From contig OZ241910.1 of NCBI GenBank assembly GCA_965203755.1, positions 2,914,001 to 2,978,000 on the forward strand: a DNA stretch of 64,000 bases, read 5' to 3'. Numbering within the stretch: position 1 is the stretch's first letter; the number at the start of each line of letters is the position of its first letter. Both the position numbers and the translations under genes were made by a program. This document shows, piece by piece, positions 15,261 through 23,580 of this stretch. The DNA is from UBA6055 sp965203755. GTDB lineage: Bacteria > Chloroflexota > Anaerolineae > Aggregatilineales > Phototrophicaceae. The notes under the pieces were generated by a model that was not told where the DNA came from, searched no databases, and saw nothing but the letters and a program-made list of their open reading frames with translations.

Positions 15261-17141
15261 ATGACTAATCCGCCCTTTGCTCCTGAAGAACAAATAGACA
15301 CCGCCTCGATTGAGGGCGCCATCGCCCGCTTGCGGTCCAGCTATCCCCAGGCAGTCAAAGCGGATGACCGCGCTGGATATGAGGGGATTATTATTGACAA
15401 GGACCAGCTGGTTGATATTGCCGGCGTGATCCGCGATGACCTCGGCTTTGATTATCTGTCAAGCGCGACGGCGGTCGATTATCTCGGCGCCGGCGATCAG
15501 CTGGAAATGGTTTATCACGCCTATCGCACCAGCGGCGGCGGCGCTTTGGTTTTTAAGGCGCAGACCGATAGAGACCCTGCCGAAATCCCCTCGCTGGTTT
15601 CCGTCTGGCGCGGCGCAGATTTTCAGGAACGCGAAGCCTGGGACCTGTTTGGCATCAGGTTTGTCGGCCATCCCAATCTCAAACGCATTTTGATGTGGGA
15701 AGGCTTTCAGGGGCATCCCATGCGTAAAGATTGGAAAGAGGCTTATTACGAACAAGACCTCAAACCCTTTGACAGCCGTTGGCCCGGCGGTCATGTCCAT
15801 CGTTCCGAAGAGAAAAATGCCTTCGGCAAAAACGTTTCCTATCCGTCCGATATTGACCTGAATCGCCTGATGGACACCTCGGAGCAGGCGGTCTACGAAT
15901 CGCTGGGGCTGGGCGTCGATGTCGAGCGCATGATGGACAAAGACGGCTTTGAAACCAATGAACTGGTTGTCAACATGGGGCCGCATCATCCCAGCACGCA
16001 TGGGGTGTTCCGCATGGTGCTGACCGTCGACGGCGAAACTGTGACATCACTGGAACCGGTGATGGGCTATTTGCACCGCAACCATGAAAAAATCGGCGAG
16101 CGCAACACCTATCTGCACAATATACCCTTCACCGACCGCCTCGATTATATTTCCAGCATGGGCAACAATCATGGCTATGTTTTGGCGGTCGAACAGCTTA
16201 TGAGCCTGGGGCGAAAATACAATCCGCCAACCTATCGCTGTGAAGTCATTCGCGTCTTGATGGTCGAATTAAGCCGCATCGTCAATCATCTGTGGGCGAT
16301 TGGCTTCTGGCTGAACGATATTGGCGCTTTCTTTACCCCTGTGCTTTACTTTATACAGGAACGCGAGCGGATTATGGACTTCTTTGAGGCAGTCGCCGGC
16401 AGTCGCATGATGTGCAACTATATGCGCTTTGGCGGCCTCTTTGGCGATTTGCCGGCGCGAATCAAGAGCGTGACCAACCTGACCAACGACCGCGTTCGCG
16501 ATTACAATACCATCCAATTCCTGACCGAAATGGTCAACGAACGGATACCGCGCACGATTGATGAACTTGAACAGCTTTTGACCGAGAACGAAATTCTTAT
16601 CGAACGTTCCAAAGGCGTCGGCATTCTGACAGCGGCGGAGGCCATTAATTACAGCGCCGCCGGCCCGCTGCTGCGCGGGAGCGGCGTCGCCTATGACATT
16701 CGCCGCTCCGACCCGTACAGCATTTATCCCGAGCTTGATTTTGATGTCGCGGTCGAGCAGGATGGCGATATGTATGCCCGATACAAAGTCCGCGTCGCTG
16801 AACTGCGCGAAAGCGTCCGCATTCTCAAGCAAATTCTGCCGCGGCTGGAAGCGACAGCCGGCGAGTCGATTTGGGCCGACGGCAAGCCCGGCGCCTATGC
16901 ACCGCGAATTCCCCTGGGCGAGTCGTATGGGCGCGTGGAAAACGGCAAGGGTGAACTGGGCTATTATGTGGTTTCTGCCGGCGGCAGGAACGGGACGTCC
17001 AATCCCTGGCGCTATCATGTCCGCGCCCCCAGCTTCATCAACCTGACCCCGCTTGGAACGATGAGCGCCGGGCATAAGGTGGCTGATATTGTCGGCATCC
17101 TGGGCAGCATTGACATTGTTCTTGGGGAAACCGACCGTTAG
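15261..17141 (+). CDS. nuoCD: NADH-quinone oxidoreductase fused subunits C/D
   Basis: 626 aa. Residues about 1-200 are NuoC (30-kDa: REAWDLFGIRFVGHPNLKRI), and from about 230 the sequence is NuoD (49-kDa: NMGPHHPSTHGVFRMVL, then GYLHRNHEKIGE and a C-terminal LGSIDIVLGETDR). NuoD helps form the quinone site beside cluster N2 on NuoB. The C-D fusion occurs in several bacterial lineages. GAGGAA lies ahead of ATG 15261, 6 bp after nuoB. Peripheral-arm Q-module subunit, cytoplasmic side of the membrane. Confidence 0.95.
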   Translation: MTNPPFAPEEQIDTASIEGAIARLRSSYPQAVKADDRAGYEGIIIDKDQLVDIAGVIRDDLGFDYLSSATAVDYLGAGDQLEMVYHAYRTSGGGALVFKAQTDRDPAEIPSLVSVWRGADFQEREAWDLFGIRFVGHPNLKRILMWEGFQGHPMRKDWKEAYYEQDLKPFDSRWPGGHVHRSEEKNAFGKNVSYPSDIDLNRLMDTSEQAVYESLGLGVDVERMMDKDGFETNELVVNMGPHHPSTHGVFRMVLTVDGETVTSLEPVMGYLHRNHEKIGERNTYLHNIPFTDRLDYISSMGNNHGYVLAVEQLMSLGRKYNPPTYRCEVIRVLMVELSRIVNHLWAIGFWLNDIGAFFTPVLYFIQERERIMDFFEAVAGSRMMCNYMRFGGLFGDLPARIKSVTNLTNDRVRDYNTIQFLTEMVNERIPRTIDELEQLLTENEILIERSKGVGILTAAEAINYSAAGPLLRGSGVAYDIRRSDPYSIYPELDFDVAVEQDGDMYARYKVRVAELRESVRILKQILPRLEATAGESIWADGKPGAYAPRIPLGESYGRVENGKGELGYYVVSAGGRNGTSNPWRYHVRAPSFINLTPLGTMSAGHKVADIVGILGSIDIVLGETDR

Positions 17142-17168
17142 CAGGCTTGGATTGAATAAGGAGTCACT

Positions 17169-17996
17169 ATGTATGGAACCGGTTTGGCAAAGGGTTTGAT
17201 GCTAACCTTGCGGCATTTCTTTGCCTCTTATGTTGATGACCTTCGTTATGGTTTTCGCAAGTATCACCATGCCACCGATAATTTTGCCCTGCGGCAAGGA
17301 ACCCGGGCCAAAGGCGTTATCACAGTGCAGTATCCTGATGAAAAAATCGCCGTGCCGGAACGTTTTCGCTTTGTGCCTTTCCTGATTGTTGAAGACGAAG
17401 ATCATCCCACGCGGGCTGGGAAAGACTGGTGTACCAGCTGCGGCATTTGCGCCAAAGTGTGTCCGCCGCAGTGTATCTGGATTGTGCGCGGCAACGATCC
17501 CGACACCGGCCGGCCGGTTCCCGAACCCGAAGCCTTTTTCATTGATATTGACATCTGCATGAACTGTGGATTTTGCGCCGAATACTGTCCATTTGATGCG
17601 ATTAAGATGGATCATGATTATGAACTGGCGAGCTATGACCGCACAACGCATCACATCCATGACAAGGAACGGCTTTCTAAGCCGATGTCGTATTGGCGCG
17701 ATATCGCGCCAACCCGCGCTTATGAAGAGATGCTGGCGCGCGGCGCTTGGGAACATAAAGACGCCGCCAAAGAGGCGCGCCGCGGCACAGTCAACACGCG
17801 CCGCAGCGCGGCTAAAACTGCGCCCCAGCCGCCGTCTGCGGCTCCTACTGCGTCCAAAACTGCGCCCCAGCCGCCATCCGCGGCCGTAGCCGCCGCTGGC
17901 CCGACGCCCTGGAATGAAGATGAGGCTAAGCGCGAGGAGCGGCGGCGCAAAGCGCTTGAACGCAAACGCAAACGGGCTGCCAGACGCGGTGAGTAA
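17169..17996 (+). CDS. nuoI: NADH-quinone oxidoreductase subunit I with basic C-terminal tail
   Basis: 275 aa. Two 4Fe-4S motifs: CTSCGICAKVCPPQC and CMNCGFCAEYCPFDA, carrying clusters N6a/N6b. After about residue 200 there is an Ala/Pro-rich extension with an internal repeat (KTAPQPPSAA twice, DNA repeat near 17815-17885) ending TPWNEDEAKREERRRKALER, a basic helix resembling the NuoB tail. AAGGAG lies 5 nt before ATG 17169. It completes a B-CD-I set; A, E-H and J-N are not in this window. Confidence 0.93.
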   Translation: MYGTGLAKGLMLTLRHFFASYVDDLRYGFRKYHHATDNFALRQGTRAKGVITVQYPDEKIAVPERFRFVPFLIVEDEDHPTRAGKDWCTSCGICAKVCPPQCIWIVRGNDPDTGRPVPEPEAFFIDIDICMNCGFCAEYCPFDAIKMDHDYELASYDRTTHHIHDKERLSKPMSYWRDIAPTRAYEEMLARGAWEHKDAAKEARRGTVNTRRSAAKTAPQPPSAAPTASKTAPQPPSAAVAAAGPTPWNEDEAKREERRRKALERKRKRAARRGE

Positions 17997-18036
17997 TCCA
18001 CTAGCGGGCTGTCATTCATAATTTTGCGATGAGCGC

Positions 18037-18044
18037 TATACTTG
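18037..18044 (+). promoter_or_regulatory. putative -10 element of mrp (TATACTTG)
   Basis: TATACT followed by TG, 33 bp before the mrp ATG. No good -35 is visible at normal spacing. It matches the -10 region of the iscX-nuo promoter. Confidence 0.35.
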
Positions 18045-18075
18045 TCGCAACTTCAAAATCATCATAGGTCCAGAT

Positions 18076-19128
18076 ATGACAAATCTAAATCAGCAGGTGA
18101 TGCAAGCGCTTGGCACAGTGATTGAACCCGAACTGAATCGGGATATTGTATCGCTCAATATGGTGCGGAACTTGAACGTACAAGATGGCATTGCCGAATT
18201 TACGATTGTGCTGACAACGCCAGCCTGTCCCTTAAAAGACGTGTTCATCGAACGTTGCAATGCAGCATTGCTTGGTCAGGTTGAGGGCATTCGGCAGGTT
18301 AGAATCAAGTGGGATGCCCAAGTGCCAACCGACAGGCGGATACATGGCCGTCTCGATGTGCCGATGAATAGCATCATCGCCATCGCAAGCGGCAAGGGCG
18401 GCGTCGGCAAGAGTACTGTTGCCACCAACCTGGCTGTGTCCTTGGCTGATGCCGGCGCCAGCGTTGGATTGATGGATGCTGATATTTTGAATCCCAATAT
18501 CCCGCAGATGTTTGGCTTGGGCGCCGGCCGTCCCAAAGTGATCAACAGCAAGATGCAGCCGCTTGAGGTGTATGGTGTCAAGCTGATAAGCACCGGCCTG
18601 CTAACCGCGCCCGACAAACCCATGATTATGCGCGGGCCGATGCTGCACAGCGCCATTCGCCAGTTCTTCACCGATGTTGAATGGGGTCAGCTGGATTATA
18701 TGATTGTGGATTTGCCGCCCGGCACCGGCGATGCTCCCCTTTCGCTGGCGCAGTCCTTTCCGCTTACTGGCTGCATCATCGTAACCCAGCCGCAGGATGT
18801 TGCGGTTGCTGATGCCATTCGGGCGGCGGCGATGTTTGAGCAGCTGAAAGTCCCGGCGCTGGGCGTGATAGAGAATATGTCGGGCGAATTTTTCGGCAGC
18901 GGCGGCGGCGAGCGGTTCGCGGCCAAACGCGATATTCCCTTTTTGGGACGCATTCCCTTGGCGGCAAATGTCCGCGAGGGCGGCGATTTTGGCCGTCCGG
19001 TCTCCATTCATGCCCCTGATACCGAATCCGGTCAAGCCTTTCGCAAATTGTCCCAAGCGGTCGCTGCTAGAATCAGCCTTGCCATGCTGCAAGGGGCGGA
19101 TGTGATACCCATCAACATTATCGGTTAG
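18076..19128 (+). CDS. mrp: Mrp/NBP35-type Fe-S cluster carrier ATPase
   Basis: 350 aa. An N-terminal MIP18/DUF59-type domain (about residues 5-80, including PACPLKD) is followed by a ParA/MinD-like P-loop domain: Walker A GKGGVGKSTVATNLA, switch DLPPGTGD, and a later NMSG motif. Mrp/ApbC proteins bind and hand over 4Fe-4S clusters. Position directly after iscX-nuoB-nuoCD-nuoI suggests a role in maturing complex I clusters, similar in logic to mitochondrial IND1; this is inference. The CxxC often found near the end of the P-loop domain is not obvious. Confidence 0.9.
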   Translation: MTNLNQQVMQALGTVIEPELNRDIVSLNMVRNLNVQDGIAEFTIVLTTPACPLKDVFIERCNAALLGQVEGIRQVRIKWDAQVPTDRRIHGRLDVPMNSIIAIASGKGGVGKSTVATNLAVSLADAGASVGLMDADILNPNIPQMFGLGAGRPKVINSKMQPLEVYGVKLISTGLLTAPDKPMIMRGPMLHSAIRQFFTDVEWGQLDYMIVDLPPGTGDAPLSLAQSFPLTGCIIVTQPQDVAVADAIRAAAMFEQLKVPALGVIENMSGEFFGSGGGERFAAKRDIPFLGRIPLAANVREGGDFGRPVSIHAPDTESGQAFRKLSQAVAARISLAMLQGADVIPINIIG

Positions 19129-19406
19129 TCGTCCATGCCGATGACATGAATCTCGTCGCTCGTGCCGACCGGGTTGTATTTACCAACCAACAGCCAAAAT
19201 AGGCCGCTGAACAGAAACCCGGCCGCGAATGCGAGCAGCGTTTCATCATGAAGGTCGCCTTTGACAAAGGCATTGTGCCGTATCACCAGAAAACAAATCA
19301 CCACAAAACTGGATACGATTCGCCGCTTTGTTTTCTCTGTTCGTTGAATCAGCACAAGCAGCAGTGTCACCGTGATTGAAACGAGCGTTGCATAACTCAA
19401 GTCCAT
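19125..19406 (-). CDS. small membrane protein
   Basis: 93 aa with about three hydrophobic segments (residues 5-22, 31-46 and 62-77) and a polar tail ending GKYNPVGTSDEIHVIGMDD. Not assigned to a family. It overlaps the mrp 3' end by 4 bp on the opposite strand. ATG 19406 has no strong SD. Predicted inner-membrane protein of unknown role. Confidence 0.55.
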   Translation of the reverse strand: MDLSYATLVSITVTLLLVLIQRTEKTKRRIVSSFVVICFLVIRHNAFVKGDLHDETLLAFAAGFLFSGLFWLLVGKYNPVGTSDEIHVIGMDD

Positions 19407-19538
19407 GCCAAGTCACCTGCTCAAACTAATAAATCAAACTGCCAACACCATGCCTGAATTGTACCATGCAAAACAATCCATAGCGCGGCGGCTTATGAAA
19501 CGGCTGGCGGGCAGCATGATTCCAATCAAAGAAGCCGC

Positions 19539-21164
19539 CTAATTGCCTTTCCAGCTATTGATGTCATTCAAGTTGACCAGTTCTGGAGCCGGCGGCAGAT
19601 AATTGCCTTCGCATTCCTGTGCGGTGGGCGGCAGATTCGCTCGCGGTACCAGCAGGGCATTCTCTGGATTAAAGAAGTTCCAGGCCGCCCGTGAAATCGC
19701 TTCAACCAGCGGCCATAATTTTTCATAATCCTGAAACTCGGTTTGTTCCCACAGAAAAACCGATATCACATAATCGCGGCCGTTGGGCGAATAGACCACG
19801 CCGGCGTCGCCGACCGTATCGAAAATCCAGCCGTTTTTGTGCGATATCCTCGTTTCGCGGGGGATGCCCCCTTGCAGCAGACGTTCAAGATCATTGGCGC
19901 TCATAAGCTCTAGCATTTGTCGGCATTCTCGCTGTGTGATTTGACCATCGGGAAAGCTGGTCATCAAACCCGAACCAAACTCGGCGCAATCGTAGAGCAG
20001 GTTAAACAGAGTGCCCATGTCTTCGGCTGTTGTCTGATTGAAGGGGTCGGGCTTGGTATCATAGGCTGTGTTTGGCGATGTGGCCGGCGCCGGTATTGAA
20101 CCCAGCTGCTGTCCTTCTACACCCAGATAAAAAGGCGCGCTGATGTAAGTATTGCGTGCGCCAATATATTGAACGGTGTCGGTGACGCTCTGAAGCCCGG
20201 CAAAGATATCGCCGCCGATAATTTCCATGATGAGGTTGGAAGAAGAGTTGTTGCTGCACAGCAGAGAGTTTGCCAGCAGCCAGGCTTCATCCGGCGACGG
20301 GTCGGAAGCAAGCGAACGATAAAAATCAATCATAATTGGCATTTTGATGGTGCTGGCGGCGGAATAGGCCACATCTCCCAGCAGATTGATTTCTTCGCCG
20401 GTCAGCAAATCCAGGATAAAGACGGACACGGTCGTCGTTTGTCCATCATAGATAAATCCCTGGCTGTCGAGATAATCAATGATTAAATTTCGCAAGGTGG
20501 ACATCGTTGGCTGGTTATTCACAATGAGGTCAGTTGGCAGGTTGATTGTCCGCGAGTCCGCTGTCCGCAATGCGACGTCGATGGCGGTCATAGCTTCGGC
20601 GATATCTAGGGCATATCCGCTTTCACCGGGAAACACAGTCAGCGTTTGCAGATCATAGCCCGGCGAGCCGGCGGTGTTGTCATAACGCAAAGCCAGGTCA
20701 TTCAAGAAAACCGCCAAGGCATCCTCCTGATAATCTGCCAATAATGGAATATCGCGGGGCAAAGTCTGTTCATTGTCGATCATATAATCCAGAAAACGGC
20801 GCCAGAAACCACCGTCAGCCTCGCCGGAAGCCAGCGCATCAGCCAGCATAGGCTCACTGCTGATTCGCCAGCCCAATTGATCAGGATTAAGCGCTATCGG
20901 ATGGTCCCCATTGATATCACTGTAATACATTCGAATCGGCCGGGCATAAGCCTGTTCCCACCGCGCAACCGCATCATCCTCGCTGAGACCACCGACATGG
21001 ATTCCGGCAACTGTGATGCCCGCGGGCAGCTGTTCTTCGCGCTGGCTGAATAACACTAGTTCATTAAGAAGCAAGCCGCCGGCAGACAGAACCATCAAAA
21101 GCGATAATGTAAAGAGGACAGGCAAGCCGCGTCTGCGGCGACGGGAAGTCAGGTTTGCTCCCAT
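19539..21164 (-). CDS. exported serine hydrolase, class A beta-lactamase-like
   Basis: 541 aa. N-terminal TM/signal anchor (about residues 12-34), then a segment like the peptidoglycan-binding domain of YoaR/VanW proteins (GITVAGIHVGGLSEDDAVARW), then a beta-lactamase class A-type domain. Ser-x-x-Lys is in SAASTIKMPIMIDFY, SNN in CSNNSSSNLIM, and the KTG box is KNG in SHKNGWIFDTVGDAGVVYS. Likely acts on peptidoglycan or penicillins outside the membrane. It overlaps the Nudix gene by 16 bp, indicating co-expression. Confidence 0.82.
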   Translation of the reverse strand: MGANLTSRRRRRGLPVLFTLSLLMVLSAGGLLLNELVLFSQREEQLPAGITVAGIHVGGLSEDDAVARWEQAYARPIRMYYSDINGDHPIALNPDQLGWRISSEPMLADALASGEADGGFWRRFLDYMIDNEQTLPRDIPLLADYQEDALAVFLNDLALRYDNTAGSPGYDLQTLTVFPGESGYALDIAEAMTAIDVALRTADSRTINLPTDLIVNNQPTMSTLRNLIIDYLDSQGFIYDGQTTTVSVFILDLLTGEEINLLGDVAYSAASTIKMPIMIDFYRSLASDPSPDEAWLLANSLLCSNNSSSNLIMEIIGGDIFAGLQSVTDTVQYIGARNTYISAPFYLGVEGQQLGSIPAPATSPNTAYDTKPDPFNQTTAEDMGTLFNLLYDCAEFGSGLMTSFPDGQITQRECRQMLELMSANDLERLLQGGIPRETRISHKNGWIFDTVGDAGVVYSPNGRDYVISVFLWEQTEFQDYEKLWPLVEAISRAAWNFFNPENALLVPRANLPPTAQECEGNYLPPAPELVNLNDINSWKGN

Positions 21165-21685
21165 TTTGGGCTCCGACGAACACTCTCGAAAGCGAGTTCA
21201 ATCGATTTTTTGTGGAATCGGTGCATGTCGGGCAACTGGTCAGGCTTGATCCACTTGTGATTCAGCAATTCGCTGCTAAGTTTGCCGACTGAATCTTGCG
21301 CCTCGCATAAAAAAGCCATATCAATATGGCTGCGAGACGATTTTGCGACATGCAGGATTTTGGCTGCATTCACCACTAGCTGCAATTCTTCTCGCAGTTC
21401 ACGGGCAATCGCCGCCGCGGGGTCTTCATTGTGTCCCATCCAACCGCCTGGCAGTCCCCATGGGTATCGCGGATGCAAAACATGCTCGACGATCAGGACC
21501 CGTCCCCGGCTGTCGATGACAACAGCGACAACACCCAGCGTGTAGCGTGCCTGCAAACTGCGAAACATCAAGTAGGGAAGGCGCATGATAAAGGGATAGC
21601 GGCGAATTAGCGCCGCAATTTGACGTGCCACCAGGCTTTGATTCGCTTTCTGCTCATCGCACAAGTCTAAATGGGCTTGAAACAA
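21149..21685 (-). CDS. Nudix hydrolase
   Basis: 178 aa from a TTG start; a shorter start is possible. The complete Nudix box is present: GGWMGHNEDPAAAIARELRE followed by EL (G-x5-E-x7-R-E-U-x-E-E). It hydrolyses a nucleoside diphosphate linked to some moiety; the substrate cannot be predicted. Forms an operon with the beta-lactamase-like gene, and is divergent from the LCP gene. Confidence 0.85.
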   Translation of the reverse strand: MFQAHLDLCDEQKANQSLVARQIAALIRRYPFIMRLPYLMFRSLQARYTLGVVAVVIDSRGRVLIVEHVLHPRYPWGLPGGWMGHNEDPAAAIARELREELQLVVNAAKILHVAKSSRSHIDMAFLCEAQDSVGKLSSELLNHKWIKPDQLPDMHRFHKKSIELAFESVRRSPKWEQT

Positions 21686-21749
21686 TCGTCAACAGCCAAG
21701 ATTTGCCCAAACCTTGTGACTGACTGTCGAAAATAAAATCGAATTACAT

Positions 21750-21757
21750 TACACTTG
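21750..21757 (+). promoter_or_regulatory. putative -10 element of the LCP gene (TACACTTG)
   Basis: TACACT plus TG, 26 bp before ATG 21782. It resembles the TATACTTG elements before iscX, mrp and msrB. No convincing -35. Confidence 0.3.
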
Positions 21758-21781
21758 CCGTATTATGGATTTGGAGAAGTT

Positions 21782-23359
21782 ATGCGTTTTGTTTTCCCGC
21801 TGCTCCGTCTGATATTCAAGCTGCTGTTATACGCGATACCGCTCATCCTGCTGCTTATGATTGGCTGGACAGTCCTTGAAATCGGGACGGTCTACTATCA
21901 GCGGCAGCAGTCAGTCAGTACCATGGAAGCGCGTCAGCCATCCTATGCAGCCACCGCAACCGCCTTGGCGCATAGTGACAGCAAACTCCGTTTGGAACGC
22001 CAGCCGCAAACACTCCTGCTCCAGCAAACCTTTGCGACCAATACACCTCATCCGACGCTGCCGGCGCTGGCCAGTCCTGAAGCTCCGAAGGAACGCGAAC
22101 CCGTCGATCTGCCAACTCTGCTGATGCCACCCAACCCGGCGCCGGGACTTGTGCTGGAGGGAACAGCCGTGCCAACCCGCGTGCCGGCCATTCCACGCGA
22201 TTATGAGCTTGTCAATATCGCCCTGCTGGGCGGCGATGGTGAATTAGGCGGCAATAGTTTTGCGCGTACCGATACCATGATTATCGTGTCGTTGAACATA
22301 GAAACGGGTACTGTCGCCATGCTAAGTTTGCCGCGCGATCTCTTTGTGTATATCCCAAACGGCATAATGGGGCGCTTGAACACCGCATTTGGAATTGGCG
22401 AGAACATTGACTGGAGTCCCGATGGTGGATTTGGTCTTTTGCGCCAAACCCTGTTTTACAACTTCGGCATCAACGTTCATTATTATGCTAGTGTCAATTT
22501 CTCGGGCTTTAAGTCCATTATTGACCATTTGGGCGGTGTCGATATCGCTGTCGATTGCGCTTATCGGGATTATTATCCGGTTGAAGATTTTGACCCCGAA
22601 GCATCTAGCGAAGAAAACTACAAAATGCGAATTCTCGATGTAGGTTATTATACCTTTGATGGCGTTGATGCGCTTTGGTATGCCCGTACCCGCCGCTATA
22701 CCGATGATTTTGACCGCGGTCGCCGTCAGCAGCAATTGCTGCGGGGAATGTGGCGCAAGGCGCGCACCTCTGGCTCGCTTGCCAGCCTGCCAGCTTTGTG
22801 GGCTGAATTAACTAAGATTGTCGATACCAATCTCCCCTTTGATGCCATGCTCGGATTGCTGCCCCACTTCATCAATTTTGACCTCGGCAGCCTGGACAAT
22901 TTTACACTGAAGCGCACTTATCACACTACGCCTTGGCAGACGCTAGACGGTGATTATGTACAACTTCCGCAATATGAACCGATTGCAAGGCTGCTGCGTG
23001 ATTTTTATACCCCGCCCACATTAAATCAGTTGGCATTAACCGGCCCCTCGATTGCAGTCTATAATGGCTCTGGCCAGGCGAACTGGGACCGGGTCGCCAG
23101 TGAACGGCTGCGTTGGGACGGTTACAATGCCATCGCATTGGGCGGACTTGATGATAACGCAGTTTGGGATACCAGCCAGCTAGTTGATTATGTGGCTTCG
23201 GACAAGGGCAGCATCGTACCGGACATCAGCCGCGCCCTGAATATGTCGCCGGCTCAAGTGCAGATACAGCCGAATCCGGATCGTGAATATGACTATGAGG
23301 TTATTCTTGGCCGCGATTACGATTCCTGCACCTTTGGCGTGCTGCCCATTCATCGTTAA
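21782..23359 (+). CDS. LytR-CpsA-Psr (LCP) family envelope protein
   Basis: 525 aa. One N-terminal TM helix, a Pro/Ala-rich spacer (about residues 50-140), the LCP domain (FARTDTMIIVSLNIETG, SLPRDLFVYIPN, RLNTAFG, then RTRRYTDDFDRGRRQQQLL with its characteristic Arg-rich end) and a C-terminal LytR_C domain (IAVYNGSGQANWDRVASERL). LCP enzymes attach polyprenyl-linked glycopolymers to the cell wall outside the membrane. I chose ATG 21782 with GGAGAAG just upstream; an in-frame TTG at 21755 falls inside the probable -10. Confidence 0.9.
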   Translation: MRFVFPLLRLIFKLLLYAIPLILLLMIGWTVLEIGTVYYQRQQSVSTMEARQPSYAATATALAHSDSKLRLERQPQTLLLQQTFATNTPHPTLPALASPEAPKEREPVDLPTLLMPPNPAPGLVLEGTAVPTRVPAIPRDYELVNIALLGGDGELGGNSFARTDTMIIVSLNIETGTVAMLSLPRDLFVYIPNGIMGRLNTAFGIGENIDWSPDGGFGLLRQTLFYNFGINVHYYASVNFSGFKSIIDHLGGVDIAVDCAYRDYYPVEDFDPEASSEENYKMRILDVGYYTFDGVDALWYARTRRYTDDFDRGRRQQQLLRGMWRKARTSGSLASLPALWAELTKIVDTNLPFDAMLGLLPHFINFDLGSLDNFTLKRTYHTTPWQTLDGDYVQLPQYEPIARLLRDFYTPPTLNQLALTGPSIAVYNGSGQANWDRVASERLRWDGYNAIALGGLDDNAVWDTSQLVDYVASDKGSIVPDISRALNMSPAQVQIQPNPDREYDYEVILGRDYDSCTFGVLPIHR

Positions 23360-23402
23360 GCCGCGTGATCTATTTTATTCTGTCTCAATTTGTCTTTGCT
23401 GG

Positions 23403-23431
23403 CTGGCAAAATTGGAAAAGTATGTTATCAT
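23403..23431 (+). promoter_or_regulatory. promoter of tRNA-Pro
   Basis: CTGGCA (23403-23408), 17-nt spacer, TATCAT (23426-23431), 11 bp before the mature tRNA 5' end. Confidence 0.55.
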
Positions 23432-23442
23432 CAAATTGCCTT

Positions 23443-23517
23443 CGGGGTATGGCGCAGTCCGGCTAGCGCGCTTGCATGGGGTGTAAGAGGTCCCCGGTTC
23501 GAATCCGGGTACCCCGA
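23443..23517 (+). tRNA. tRNA-Pro (GGG)
   Basis: Complete cloverleaf: acceptor CGGGGTA pairs with TACCCCG, D stem GCGC/GCGC, anticodon stem CTTGC/GTAAG with loop ATGGGGT giving anticodon GGG, and T stem CCCGG/CCGGG around TTCGAAT. Discriminator A; CCA is not encoded. C1-G72 is present. Confidence 0.96.
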
Positions 23518-23531
23518 TATAGTTCGCCGAG

Positions 23532-23556
23532 GCTCACTGTGCAGTGAGCTTTTTTT
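23532..23556 (+). terminator. intrinsic terminator after tRNA-Pro
   Basis: GCTCACTG (23532-23539) pairs with CAGTGAGC (23542-23549), followed by seven T. It lies 15 bp past the tRNA and 25 bp before selD. Confidence 0.85.
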
Positions 23557-23580
23557 CAATTCGTGCGGAAGGACAAGCTG

